Origin: Diadema setosum
Taxonomy: Eukaryota; Echinodermata; Echinoidea; Diadematoida; Diadematidae
DNA: 64,000 nucleotides
Assembly (NCBI RefSeq): GCF_964275005.1
Contig: NC_092702.1
Location: 8,356,330 to 8,420,329, forward strand
Direction of reading: 5' to 3'
Shown: piece after piece, positions 44,251 through 56,516 of the stretch
Layout of the letters: every line of letters starts with the position of its first letter
Numbering within the stretch: the first letter of the stretch is position 1
Program-made: the position numbers and the translations under genes
Notes under the pieces: generated by a model
Told to the model about the DNA's origin: nothing
Databases searched by the model: none
The model's input: only the letters and a program-made list of their open reading frames with translations

Positions 44251-44458
44251 CATCATATGCAATAATTCTTGTATACCTCATGGCCTAGACTTTTTTCCAT
44301 CTTGTCTTATAATACACTCTGATCATACAAAGGGAGTCATGAGACAAGGACGGAGGGGCCAAACTCAAAACGTCATGAGGATGATGTCCGCTAATAGAAA
44401 TCATGACCTCACTCTTTGCTGACCATCTGTGAAGGAAGGCTTCATGTGGCCAGACTTA

Positions 44459-45244
44459 AGGCCCGGTCCCACTGCACTTACGGATGTAAAGAGGATGTAA
44501 AGCGTACAAAAAATCTTGCCATCCGTTGGAAAACGCTACGAATCCGCTGTGTACCCATCGCATACGTGTTTCATCCGCTCTATCCATCGAGCATCCGTCC
44601 ACTGTGATTTCATCCGCGCAAAAAGTTTTAAGCTGCTTAAAACTTTTAGAACGGATGAACTTTCCGCTGTGTACGATGTAAATCCGCGACATACGAGCAA
44701 CAAACGTTGTATGTCCGTGCGGCATCCCTTAAACGTCCGCTGCATCCTTTCTGCATCCTCTGGGCATCCTCGCAACTCACATCCGCTGCAGCTAAAAACG
44801 GAAAGAGGGAGGAAAGATATGGTACGTGGAACGTCTTTACATCGTTAATAGCACGTTAATAGAAAGGATGTAAGCGTATGCATCTCGTATCTAAAGCATT
44901 TCGAAAGCATCCCCTGTGCATCCGCTCTGCATCCGCTCTGCATCCATTCTGCATCCGCTTTTTCTGCTATGCGTCCGTTTCGCAATTATCTCCGGTAACC
45001 AATTCGGAGCTGTCATCCCCTTCCATCCGCTTTCATCCGCTAGGCTTCCGATGAACATCCGTTTGACATCCCTACTACATACTACCCACGTCCGTTCTAT
45101 TTCCGTTCTGTTACCGCCAATTTTCGCCAATTTTGTCAATTTCTGGAGCGGATGAAAGCGGATGAAGCCATCCCCGAAATTTTGCTCGTCCGCTGTGTCC
45201 TTTCTGCATACGCTTTGTGTCCGTCGGCCAGTGAGACCGGGCCT
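44459..45244. mobile_element. PIF/Harbinger-like MITE, 786 bp
   Basis: Ends AGGCCCGGTCCCACTG and the inverted CAGTGAGACCGGGCCT, with TTA on both sides (44456-44458 and 45245-45247). A three-base TWA duplication is characteristic of PIF/Harbinger. The interior is packed with ATCCGCT/GCATCC motifs in both orientations, CpG-rich compared with the flanks. There is no transposase; the frames over it are artefacts of the motif array. Confidence 0.85.
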
Positions 45245-45247
45245 TTA

Positions 45248-46315
45248 CACATCCATCAAACTTCAAAGATATAACTGTTGCATGCTATTAATGGCCCTTT
45301 ACCAATCGTGTCACCTATACTAGTGAGCTGAGGCATCAACATCTACACAGAATATACACCCACACCATTGCCAACATCCCTGTCCCAACCAGTGCAGTGT
45401 TTGACTGGTCCATATTAACCTATGTTTGACCAGAAACAAATTTGCAATGCATTTCTTCTCTTGCATAGGCCTTATACTTGTACATCTCCTGAATAGTCCT
45501 TTGCATGACTTTTAAGACAGACAAATTTGTACTTAACAAGTGGTCCTGCAACGGAAGTTGTGCTTTTTTGCTTACTTTTTATCTATGCATCACTATCTTT
45601 TTCTCTTTTTCTCTTTTTCTATTTTTGATGATGGGTTCCACCACAATGACCCTGTGAGAGAAATCACACATTGTCAAAAATAAAAACAAAATAACAACAC
45701 CCACAAAACCTAGCAGGCTGATATACAAGTACCTACAATGTAACCAATTAGATAAGTTAATTGCCGTGAATCCTGTCTAATCACATTTTCCAGACCAGAT
45801 CAACATAGTCTCTTCTTCTATCATTAGTTAAAATGATAGTGGCTAGCATAATAACAGTATGTGTAATTTGTTATTAAACGAACATAAAAAATGACAGAAG
45901 CTAAATCGTAAAAACAATAATAATGATGACAATCATGCAGATTTTTAAGGACGACATCAATTCTTTCTGATTACATTCAAATGTTTATATCGGAGTAAAA
46001 TAAAACTTGTCGCTCAAAATAAATGCACTTCAGTCTTCACTGAAAAAAAAAAAAAAAATGTTTAAAACTTTCTCAAGGAGTTGGCTTGGAGACCCCCATT
46101 CACTTAACATCACATTGATCTCATCGCCACATTCATACAGATTACGGCAACCATGGTTTAGGCTGGAAAGGGATATTTAAGTGCAACTGCTTTCTTCCTT
46201 AAAACAAAATTCTATATTCACTTTAAATTGTGACAGGACTTTTGATATCCCACCATGCACTGTGCCAGAGTGTATCGGGATTCAGCACTGGATTGGTTAA
46301 TGCAAAGAAAATACA
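45248..46315. other. No gene supported
   Basis: AT-rich sequence with a T-rich patch near 45590-45625 and an A run near 46042. I see no conserved exon. Confidence 0.5.
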
Positions 46316-46317
46316 TA

Positions 46318-46502
46318 CAGTGTACTCCGTTATAACGAACACGATTATAACGAAATTCAAGTTACAACGAAGTAAAAATTCGGGCCGCAACATTGTCCAA
46401 TCTGTGCTTTTTTACTGTTTATATGTTCGTTTGTAACAAAATTTCAATATAACGAATGAAAACTTCAGGTCACGAGGACTTCGTTATAAAGGGAGTCCAC
46501 TG
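46318..46502. mobile_element. pogo/Tigger-like MITE, copy 2
   Basis: Ends CAGTGTACTCCGTTATAACG and the inverted CGTTATAAAGGGAGTCCACTG, flanked by TA. Same family as 6261-6449 and 56517-56700, and the best preserved of the three. Confidence 0.85.
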
Positions 46503-46799
46503 TATCTCCATCAATCAAAGGATATGTGGGGTCTTTGCACCCAATATTTTCCCTCCACGAGTGAATTCTGCTCGTAGTGAATGACACTGCAGGATACAGA
46601 ATCAATTTGATTTCATGATTTCCCAAGTTTTTCATCGAGATAACCACTGACGTCACAAGGGACGGCAGGAGCATACCATGAACTAGAGAAAAGGAACCCA
46701 TACAATATCCGAGGGATCCATCCGGACACAGTAATTGTTCTCTGTCATGCGATATTGAGATGGCTTCATCTTATGGGCGAAAGCCCTTTTCTAGAAGGG

Positions 46800-47380
46800 C
46801 ATTCTCGATGATTTTCATTATTTCACATGTAGTACATCAATCGACAGTTCCATGTGTAGATTTGTGGAATTTATTGTGGTCCATGAGGAGAGAAACAATA
46901 CTTTGAAGAACCTTAAACAAATTACACTTAACAATGATGATGACATAGGAGGCTCACATATTTCAGCAATGTGGTAGTGTAATCCCATTAAAATACTGCT
47001 TGCTTGCAAGTTCACTTATCGTCGCTGGGGCGACAAGACCTCGTATCTACAAAATGTCAAATGTTCAGGAGAGCAGAAAAACATGGCAGCCAAAGCACTG
47101 TATCCAATGGGATAGACATTCCTTTGACATGCTGTGGTGGCTTCATTTTTGGGTAAGACATCTAGGATTTGGACAGGACATCACTTAACTGATTATGTGA
47201 CCATTAATCCAAAAAAGTAATTTTCACCAAAATTGCAGATACAAGGTCTTGTCACCCCAGCGACGTTATGTATAATCTATGCATGCCGTCTTCGTTTGTT
47301 CTGCTTCCTTGAGCCCCAACTCATGCATTCTTATGGTGAGGCTGCCCTGTCATCATCCTTGTTCATTGCAATTTGTTATA
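46800..47380. repeat. Dispersed palindromic repeat (copy B), interrupted
   Basis: Homologous to 32155-32545 (AGTTCCATGTGTAGATTTGT at the left; CATTCTTATGGTGAGGCTG at the right). The MITE at 47020-47265 splits it. Confidence 0.75.
47020..47265. mobile_element. CGTCGCTGGGG MITE with TTAT duplication
   Basis: Ends CGTCGCTGGGGCGACAAGAC and the inverted GTCTTGTCACCCCAGCGACG, flanked by TTAT at 47016-47019 and 47266-47269. The terminal inverted repeats differ at only two of about 29 positions, which suggests a young insertion. It sits inside an older repeat. Confidence 0.85.
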
Positions 47381-48180
47381 AATTTTGAAAACATTCTCAT
47401 TCCTCATCCCAATCACTATAAATTCTGAAACTCCGTACTCAGTTCAACTAATTTATAGTTGTTCAAATGTAAAAGTCTGAAAATCATCCGGAGGTCTCCT
47501 TTAAATTTAGAATTTGCTTCATTCAAGAATAAAGTAAAGAAAGAATTCTGCACCTAATCACTAAAATATGCAACAAAATAAGATATGCCATCTTAGGAAC
47601 AATGCAACTTGGTGCAGACAACAGCAAAATGATTTTGCTGCACGCTGCACAAAACAAAGACAATTTACACTGTGACAATTCCCAGTGTGCACAACTTTTC
47701 GCTGTGAATCTGATGTTTTACCTTATTAATTTTGCAAAAGGAAATGTAGAGCGCTTGTGACCCTTTGAGGAATTCATGCAATACAAAAGCGTATCTGATG
47801 GATCCATCCGGACACAGTAATTGTTCTCTGTCATGCGATCTTAAGATGGCTTCATCTTATGGGTGAAAGCCCGTTTTTTTATTTTTTTATTTAGAGTCTG
47901 CTTCATTTAACAATAAAGAAAAAAAGAATTTTGCTCCGTCTCAAGGCTAGTACAAAAATATGATATGTCATCTCAGGAACAACTTGGTACATTCACTGTT
48001 TATCAGCCATTGCTGCAGCCAGTGTTTGGACTCATCTGGACTCACTGACTATTCTCTGTTACGAGATCCCAATATGGCTTCCTTTCATAGGTGAAGGCCC
48101 TTTTTTAAATTCAGAATTTGTTTCATTAAAAAAAAAAAAAAAAATGCACCTAACCAAGGCCCCTACAAAAATATATTATG

Positions 48181-48371
48181 AACTAGCAGCACCCGTGGAA
48201 ATCCACAGGTCTGAGGGGTTTCATTTTTTTCTCATATATACGACTTTGCACATTTTTATTGATGAAATAAAAAGAAAAGTTTTCTCATTCTTTCGTTACT
48301 TGTGCTCGATCTCTTCTACTCCTGACCACCACCCCCCCCCCCCACACACACACATTTCCATCCCCGCAGAA

Positions 48372-48403
<32 letters not shown>

Positions 48404-49000
48404 AACAACAACACAAAAACAAAAAGAAACATTCAGGGAAACATTACCAAGAACGCTTATGAGATTCTCCGAAAGTTCTGCCCACAGATTCTTCCCGTCG
48501 GAACGGGGAGATATTAATGACACTATGACTTTGATATCAATTATACCCCCTACTCTTGCATCCATGCAGGCACCCGAGGGAATCCACGGCTGGTCTCAAG
48601 GCCTCGCATTTTTTTTTTTCATTCCTATTTCTTTTCCCACGTTATGAGAGAAAAATATTATATTTTCGTTTTCAATTGTTGTTTTTAATCACCAAAACTC
48701 GGTTTGATAGATCATACAACCATCCGTTTATCTGCTTCAGACTATACATCATCATTATTATTATCATATTATTATTCTTATTCGGCCCCTATTGTTACAT
48801 TGCTATTATAATTATTACTGTTCTTTGGGGAGGGGGATCATAGTCACTAGGTTTTATAAGTATTAGGTACCCGTGGGAATCCATGGGTCTCAGGGCTTCG
48901 TATTTTTCTTTAATATTTCTTCAACCACGTTATGAGAGAAGAAATACACAAAGAATACTTTCGTCTTCATTTGCTCCCTCATTTCTGTTTTCATAATCAA
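48181..49000. repeat. Three direct copies of a CCCGTGGAATCCACGGGTCT-type unit
   Basis: GCACCCGTGGAAATCCACAG near 48189, GCACCCGAGGGAATCCACGG near 48570 and GTACCCGTGGGAATCCATGG near 48868. Each is followed by TTT-rich sequence and, in two copies, ACGTTATGAGAGAA. Spacing is about 380 and 300 bases. The CCCGTGG/CCACGGG arms are short palindromes. Confidence 0.7.
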
Positions 49001-50020
49001 AACTTGGTTTGATGGATCTAGAACCACCCATTTATTTCATTGATACTATTCATTGCTTTTATTATCATTATTATTATATTATTATTATTATTGTTGTTGT
49101 TATTTCGTGGGAGGGGAGATCATAGTCATTCGGTTTTATTATTATTTTATATAATTCATTGCCATGGGGATGAATCAAGGGAATTAAGGAAAAAAGTTTA
49201 TCGGTCAAGGATAGTGAATATCTTTTTTTCCGTCTTGTCAAGGTTACTCTACGACTGATAAGATGTTTCAAATAGCTTCATTATCATTGATATTTCATTC
49301 TAAACATTAAAACAATCCAGTACCTGTTTGTGTCTCTTCTGCCCACTCTTAGTTATGGATCATAGCACCACCTCCCCATTCATTTGCATTGGCCTATTGT
49401 ATTATTATCATTATTTCAGAGTATCATTGTTATTGTTATTATCATTATTATTATTACTAACATTATAATTATTATTTAGGGAAGAGGAGATAGTAGAGTC
49501 ATGATATATAGGGATGATCAACCAAGAGAGGTGTAAATGTTAATTTGTTAAGAATTGTAAAAATCTGTTTCCCCTATTTTTCTGCTCTTGATAAAAGCTT
49601 TTCTGAAGACAGTCCTGCGCAAACTGTCCAAAACTGCTTCACTGCACTAACATACCGGTACATGATCTTGTGCTGAGCAGGACTACTTCATATATAGACC
49701 CCTAGTGTTTTTGTTGCTATTGTGCTGAGAGAAATAAAATAGTGATAGTGTTTCGTGTAACCATCGTCAATACATGCACAGGCCCAGGCCACACACTGGC
49801 ATACCGTATCCGAGAGTACATTGTGTGCGTGCGTGCGTGTCCGCTGGAAGATGACAGAGATTTTGCTGCACCCCATCATTTAGTATCCCCACTGTGTCTG
49901 CAAGCTAAAAGATGGACAATCAAGAAATGAAAGCTGGAGTCAAGCGCAAGATTCGGTGAATATTAAAACGCTCGGCTCTGTTGTCACGCACAAAAATGCA
50001 TTATGCATCTATCTAATTAA
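49001..50020. other. No gene supported; ATT microsatellites
   Basis: (TTA)n near 49060-49100 and 49440-49470, otherwise AT-rich. No exon was recognised. Confidence 0.5.
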
Positions 50021-50145
50021 TTTTTCTTTGTCGTCCTCGACGTCGACATGGAGGCGGAGCGCCCGCTGCCGACGGCACCGGTCGCGGGGGCCCGGAGCCG
50101 ACGGCTCAGGAGGAGATAGACAATCTAGCAACGCTGGAATAAAAC
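50021..50145. other. CpG-rich coding-like block, strand undecided
   Basis: On the minus strand, the fine acceptor TATTTCCTGTTTTATTCCAG is followed by an open frame (LLDCLSPPEPSAPGPRDRC...HVDVEDDKEKLIR, stop). On the plus strand, a GC3-rich frame ends PEPTAQEEIDNLATLE with its stop inside AATAAA. Only one can be real and I recognise neither. The minus version is favoured slightly by its splice site and by the minus-strand exons around it, but its phase does not fit those exons. Confidence 0.3.
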
Positions 50146-50248
50146 AGGAAATACAGAAGGCCGCGAAAACAACACCTTCTTCGCCTTTTACTGTATTAGA
50201 TGTCATTTGAGGAAAAGTGCAAGTTGGTACATTCATTGTTTTCCATTT

Positions 50249-50523
50249 AAAGGGATGGTATAGTTTTGGTTGTGATCCTAATAAAAGGTGGGACCCACCT
50301 TTTATTTGGACCACTTTTTTGTTTTTTTGATATCTCCACCATTTTAAAACCAATATTCAAAACCACTTCTGAGGTGTACAAGAGCAATTGTACGAGGAAT
50401 TTAAAGTTTATTTGATGAAAATTGGTTGAGAAGTGGCTGAGGTATCCAAAAACAAAGTGGTCCTAATAAAAGGTAGGTCCCACCTTTTATTAGGACCACC
50501 ACCAAAACAATGTCATCCCTTTA
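50249..50523. mobile_element. AAAGGGATTGTACAG MITE, rearranged copy
   Basis: It starts AAAGGGATGGTATAGTTTTG and ends ATGTCATCCCTTT. CCTAATAAAAGGT.GG.ACC occurs twice, about 180 bases apart, so a central part has been duplicated. Confidence 0.75.
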
Positions 50524-51307
50524 AGTGTTCGAACTCGTCATTAACATGCAAGTGCTGCACATACAGAGCTCACTGAACTTGGGAAAGTGCCCAAAATGAC
50601 ATCATGGCAAATATGTATCAAGCTGAGCTCTTTTTGAGAGGGCATTACTGATTCCCCTCTTAGAATCCATTGATGTTTCATCTGACTTCCTCATTACGTG
50701 GAATTAAGAATGCCATCTCTGGCTTCCTAACTGACGATCAAAAACTATGTGGCCTCTACTACTAGCATTATAGAGAATCTACAAAGATCACGCACGCACT
50801 AATAAGCAAGATAACCCCACAAATAACAATGAAGCATCATTAAAAAAAAAATCCTTTATTTCCATCCTGAAACTAGATCACTAACAAGACCGGAAACTTT
50901 CACTCCCCGCCTACGCAAAACTTTCCAATGAAATTTCAGCAAACGAGTGTCTCCCATCACGTACAAAACTGTAGTTCCACATTAGTGCCTGTATACTGAT
51001 CATGTGACCACTTCTGACTTTGTGCCGGAAGATGGTCAATAGGTAGGCAATATTCTACTCCACATGGCTACCATCTGACTTCAATTGATGCCTTGTATCT
51101 ATAAGCGTGATACAGAGACCCAACAACTATGGTGTTCATTGCTTGTTATAAGCCAAACAGCATGGATATAGTGTGGGAGCTTGTGATTATCACACAGTAC
51201 AGGTGTGAAAAGAAGTACTGTAAATATTGTGTTTCCTTGCATTGATTACACATTTTGTCTAGTGCCAGCTCTCCTGGTAGCACATGTGACTTTAACAGCA
51301 CTTTATA
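50524..51307. other. No gene supported
   Basis: AT-rich unique-looking sequence with no recognisable exon or repeat. Confidence 0.5.
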
Positions 51308-52003
51308 TGTGACCGGGCATCACAAAACGAACAAAAAGTTGCAGCCCTTGATTTTACGTGAGGACTCAAAAAAGGTGAAAAGGGTCAATCGAGTCAATGT
51401 TAAGTTTTTCATATTTTCTGAAATAGCTATCCTTCTTCTACATCATTCTTTAGTTTGGGATCATAACATGAATAGGAAAGTGTGTTTTCAGCAGTTTTTC
51501 TACAACCCTTTTTGGGGGAAAGTAGAATGATCAGATATATCTTAGAGGCCCCTTTTCATTTCTTGAAATCCTTTGCACACTCTTCACTTTCAAGTCTAAT
51601 AACTTTTGAATGGATAATGCTACTGCTTTGAAAGTTGGCATTAATCATGGACAGAATATATTGATATAGCATGCTTAATTTCAGCTTAATCGAATAATCC
51701 CTTCATTGTTGTTGCTCCGGTGGTTCACATCCTGTGTTTTTGTCCCTTTCATCACATAGCTACCACGGCTTGGTAAAGACTATTAAAGCACTTTAATAGA
51801 CCCTGTACTTCAGAGCCTCTTTACTCAGTTCACACTTTTCCAGAGTGTGTGCTTTCTTTCCACTATTAAGATAGGTTAGGGGAGTCCATTTGAGTTGAGT
51901 TTTACATCATTTTAAAGCTTAGAGTCTGCTCTTTCAGAATCTGCCCTCAACTAAAAATCCATGTCTGGCGACTTTTTGTTGGTTTTGTGATGCGGGGTCA
52001 CAA
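51308..52003. mobile_element. TGTGACCGGGCATCACAAAA MITE, 696 bp
   Basis: Ends TGTGACCGGGCATCACAAAA and the inverted TTTTGTGATGCGGGGTCACA, extending to ACAAAAAGT on both sides. Coding-free interior. Confidence 0.85.
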
Positions 52004-52140
52004 ATAAATTGTTTGAATGTAGCAGCATGTGAAATGCCTATCAAAAAGTGTGAACAAAACCCATCACCAATACAAATCATACATATATCTGGGTTGAATG
52101 GCAGGTAAAGGAATATCACACAATGCCACAATTCAGCTAT

Positions 52141-52371
52141 GTACTATAACAGTGGACATTTTCGCAAGTCTGAATAATTATTTATGCTCAAGTCGTTTAT
52201 GCTCAAAATGAATTTCACCCATTTTCATTTCATGGAATCAAAGAGATAAAATATCGGATATGACAAGCAAAGATATTTACATGCTTTTATTCACACACTA
52301 GTTTCATTTCACGCAAAATGCTAAAAAATTTCCCACATCGTCAAAATTTCTACTTTTTTACAGTATCTAAA
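52141..52371. mobile_element. TACTGTAAAAGTGGA MITE, decayed copy
   Basis: Corresponds to 39481-39693: ACAGTGGACATTTTCGCAAG at the left and AAATTTCTACTTTTTTACAGTA at the right. Most CGCG motifs have changed to TG/CA forms. Confidence 0.75.
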
Positions 52372-52707
52372 ATTCTACAAAGGGAATGTCTTAAATCTTA
52401 AGATGTAGTTCAAGGACTCCCCATCCTTAAAAAAAAAAAAGAAATGAAATTTTAGACTGAAATTTTAACAAAAACAATATTAAATTATCTTGTGATCACA
52501 ACAAAAAAGCCAATATGTTAAGTAGGTATGATGATAAGTATGGAGATGCCAAAGCTTGGCAACTTTGGAAAACGGTTTGTTTTCTAAAGCCCCATAATTC
52601 ATTCGCTGCCATAATATTGTTCATTAATTCAACATGGATATGGTACACGCGAAGATGAGAATATTTTCACGCCAAAATTTTAGGATGAGTTTGGGAAAAG
52701 GGGAAAA

Positions 52708-52809
52708 GTTGTTTTTTTAATGTTTTTATTTTTTAGTGAAAGGTGAATCGGAGCCATAGTTGTTTTTTTTATGTTTTTATTTTTTAGTGAAAGGTGAATT
52801 GGAGCCACA
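52708..52809. repeat. 51 bp tandem duplication
   Basis: GTTGTTTTTTTAATG...GGTGAATCGGAGCCATA is repeated at 52759 with few changes. The repeated peptide MAPIHLSLKNKNIKKTT on the minus strand is a by-product of it. Confidence 0.9.
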
Positions 52810-53410
52810 GTAAAGTCAATCATATGTGCAGACGCGATCGGCTGAAGATATTGACAGTAAACTGAGTGACGGAGTGACTGAATGCGCGCTTTCATCCGAC
52901 ATTGTGCAGTAGCAAAGGTATGTTTATTGTGACATCAGCAGCATGCAATGGTGCAAAAACTGCGAGTTGATCGTGAGTTAACACTAGAGTCAATGCAGAT
53001 TGGTGACCTCAGCTGTGCGCTATCCATTTTTGCTCAACAAAAATTGCATGGCTCGACAGCAATAGCGTGAAACGGTACTGTATGTCATGTGCTGAGCAAT
53101 CATCCAGTGGATGGCTGGAATCTTTAATATAAAGGTGCTGTATGACCTTCAGTGGTTCATGGAATGCACAGTACTCTAACTCAATCAGAGGCTGCCACAC
53201 ATAATGACTGTCCTCATATAAACACTTCCCATAAATAGGATCATTCTCACGGTATAGCCATCACATCAGCACATATCAGACTAAAGAAAAATTGACTGTA
53301 AGAGGTAAACATTAACCTCCTTTCAACTTACATGCACTACAGTTTATATCAATCAAAAATGGCAAGACAAAATTTCATTCTCCTTGAACATGCTAACTCA
53401 TCATGCTTCC

Positions 53411-53816
53411 TAATACCCCTTTCACTCTAGTCACTTGGGGGATCACTTGGGGGAGATTCAAAAGGAATCAAACATGGAACACCTGTGACAAATTTCTCTC
53501 ATATCAGCGAACGAGTTCCCAAATGAATTTTTCTCGTCTGCTCTTCTGCAGTTGAGAAACACACTATGACCAATGCACGAAACGTCCTGCAAGACGTTGG
53601 TACACAGACCTTCGTTTTTCACCCAGGAGTTTATCCGCAATGCCTCTCATACTTCAGTATCACTGGGGAGTTCCCGGAGACATTCTGGAGTTTACCAGGG
53701 ATGGTTCCAGACTAAAATTTCTGAAAAGTCACCTAGCATTTTATCTGGGATTTCACCGACGAGACCTTTCATACAACGAGATCTCCCAGATGAAATTAAG
53801 CGTGATAGGGGTATTA
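53411..53816. mobile_element. TAATACCCCTTTCAC MITE, 406 bp
   Basis: TAATACCCCTTTCACTCTAG at the left is mirrored by AGCGTGATAGGGGTATTA at the right, with CCCAGGAGTTTATC- and TTTACCAGGGATGG-type stretches inside. Family unknown. Confidence 0.75.
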
Positions 53817-54621
53817 AGTGATGTCTATTGTCTATAAGTAATAAATCTTGGGTACTGTGACAAGGTAAACACTATGACAATTACAAACAGGCATTACAAA
53901 AGAAATTTATATCACTTGCACAAACAAACAGTCGGCCCAAAACCCCAAACTTTTGACCAGGGATGTGCCAAGTCAGAATTACTCGCCTGACAAAGAGTCT
54001 TAGCCTGACCAAGGCCAGAGACTCCAACCCTGACCATCTCCTAAAACAGGAGATTCTCTTGCCTGGACCCCCTAGCAAACTGAAAAATCTGATTGCACGC
54101 ACATCAGCACAATATCCCGGTGACTAAAGTCTGGGTCAAAGGTTATAGATGCTATCAGGTGTTAGTAGCTATTTTAGCCTCCCCTCCCCCATTTTTTTTT
54201 AAACACATTTCACAAAACAAGAGTTGGGCAGGCCCAAAGCATTATTTTAAGTGGCAGCAAATACCGTATATCTTAACAAGACCCAAAGCTAGAGAGAGAG
54301 AAAAGTGGGATAGTGGGAGATTTTGAGAAAATGGCCTCAAAGCATTTTTTTTTCTGCTGAAAGCAGGACAATTCATGTCTCTGCAAGGCCAGCGAGCAAA
54401 TGGATGCATGGCACCCAGAACATGCCATACTTGATCAATAATATCATTCACATTGTAGCAGCAGTCACCATCTTTTAGAATTTGTTCTTTCGTCTAATTT
54501 GAAGATTGTTCTCGATCACATAAAGCTCTCTTTATCTTGTGCATTTAATGATGTCACAATGCAAGTCCATTTCTTGAAGGTGAAAATATCATGTTACTGT
54601 ATCAAACTTTGCCCTCATTAA

Positions 54622-54706
54622 CCCATTGAGGGCAAGTCCTGAGTATACTCGGGTAGGCGTCTATGGGAAATGCGTGTTGTAGCAAAATCAGTCCGTCCTC
54701 AACAGG
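54622..54706. mobile_element. Very short piggyBac-like MITE (85 bp)
   Basis: CCCATTGAGGGCAAG at the left and CCTCAACAGG at the right form imperfect inverted ends, flanked by TTAA at 54618-54621 and 54707-54710. TTAA targets with CCC-type ends are typical of piggyBac derivatives. Confidence 0.7.
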
Positions 54707-55806
54707 TTAAAACACACCAGTGCAATGTGTTAAAAATATATTCTACCGGCATGTAATAGCAGACATGCTGTGTAATCTTTATTACTAATTCCGTATCAAT
54801 GGTTGCCTATGTCAAAAGTCCCAGTTATCAACAATAGTCTACACCTATATTTATAGACCTGCACATTCATCATGTGAACGAAAATATACGATAGCATATG
54901 ATATCCTACACGTATATCATGCGTGAGATACACATCTGCATGTACAGTGTTATGCAGATCTTGATGATAATAGTCTAGGAAAAGTTTTATTGCCAGTATT
55001 GAATGATAGAATACAGAACACTGATGTAAAACTTGTATCAATGAATGACCTTCCATCATGTCACCAAGGCAATAACACAGGATAAAGAGATACTGATACA
55101 ACACTTGGTATACATTTTTTGGGGGAATGTTATTTCAATATTCATGGAACATTCATGGATACCCAAAGAAACTCCAGTGCTAATGATGGAAAATAAACAA
55201 GGGAGAAAATGATATATCAGATGGAAATGTGACTCTAATCAAAAGTAGTGAAATGTAGAGTAAACAAGTATCATTGTAGTGTTTGCACGTTAATCATAGT
55301 ACAAGATCAGCTTGGTATTACAGCCCCCTATCAACAATCTCGATCGAGGAAAATCACTGCATTTAACATAGACCAAAAATTTAAAGGATATGGGTTGATA
55401 TCCATGCTCAGTAAAATAAACATGTACCAAAAAAAAAGTCCTACGAAGACAGCATGTCCATAAATAAAATTCTCCATGCACAAAACAAACAGAAAAAAAA
55501 AAAATGGTGAGACTTGAGAAGTAACCATGGAAACTCATCATTCCTGTTCATGCTGATGATAGGACTCTAGGTCATATCTATAAAGCCAAATCATGCATAT
55601 GAGATTAGAAGTGATTTAAAAAAAAAAATAATAGTAATCAATTAGTATGCAATTTATTTTGCTTCTTTGTGTTTGTGTGTGTGTGTTTTTTTGCATTCTG
55701 CATCCATACTTTTACATTGCTTTGTGTCAAATGGAAGTTAGGCAGAGCGCATGTTAAAGTAATGTGTATCCTTTTTAGACTACATGTAGCAAATGTTAAA
55801 CTTTAA

Positions 55807-56314
55807 CTCTTTACGTGCCACGTTCGCACGTCCGACTCAGTCGACGGCGTGCCAACTTCGCATATTCTGCTCAACAAACAAAGCCGCCAAAACCGATCGA
55901 TAATCGTTAATCACTGCTAATCCCGCGGCACAATGAACACGTTTCTCGTGCTTTTGTTCCTCTCACATATGACTTGCATTCTTTGTGGTGGTCGACTATC
56001 AAGCGATGTTCCCAACTAGATTTGCTTGTGCATTCTAAGTTTCTGTCACGGTTTTATGTGCAAAAGTCATGCCTTTACAGTAATGTAGCAACTGGCCATT
56101 CAAAAGAAAAATTGAAAATAGATTCGTCATACAATTTATATCGTAAGAAAGCTTGGCATTCCTCTTTGACTTTGCCTACTATTATGCCCATCTTAACAGA
56201 AATTTGTAGAAGTTATACAAATCGGAAATACAGAATTCTTTCTCAAAGCATGACTACCTTCGTGTCTCAGAATAACGTGGCACACAGGAGGTTTCCACCA
56301 TGGCACATAAAGAG
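55807..56314. mobile_element. Possible piggyBac-like MITE, ~508 bp
   Basis: CTCTTTACGTGCCACGTTC at the left is mirrored by TGGCACATAAAGAG at the right, with TTAA before and TTGA after. The terminal sequence TTAAC.CTTT..GTGCCA resembles known piggyBac ends. The 114-residue internal frame is not recognised. Confidence 0.65.
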
Positions 56315-56516
56315 TTGAAAGAAAATAATAGAAGAAGTGCGTGTTTGACTGCTTGAACCATCCCCATTTCAACATTTCAACTTTTTGTGTGTTGTACAGA
56401 CATAAACTAGTGAGTGTTGAAAATGGATGTTACACTTTGTGAAGTGGTGAAACTGTAAATTACTATCAGAAAATTACAACATAAAGCTTATCATAATAGG
56501 CACACTATTGCCACTA

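Larger units (their letters stand above)
46700..48190. repeat. Degenerate direct repeats of a GGATCCATCCGG segment
   Basis: ATCCATCCGGACACAGTAAT with the following GGCTTCATCTTATGGG occurs at about 46714-46790 and about 47800-47876, and a weaker form at about 48030-48105. Each is followed by GTGAAAGCCC-like sequence and then TTTGCTTCATT...AATAAAG. This is a local segmental duplication of mixed repeats. Confidence 0.65.

Noticed and set aside
44456-45155. Overlapping frames with repeated Cys/His/Arg peptides
   Set aside because: They are the ATCCGC motif array of the Harbinger-like MITE read in several frames.
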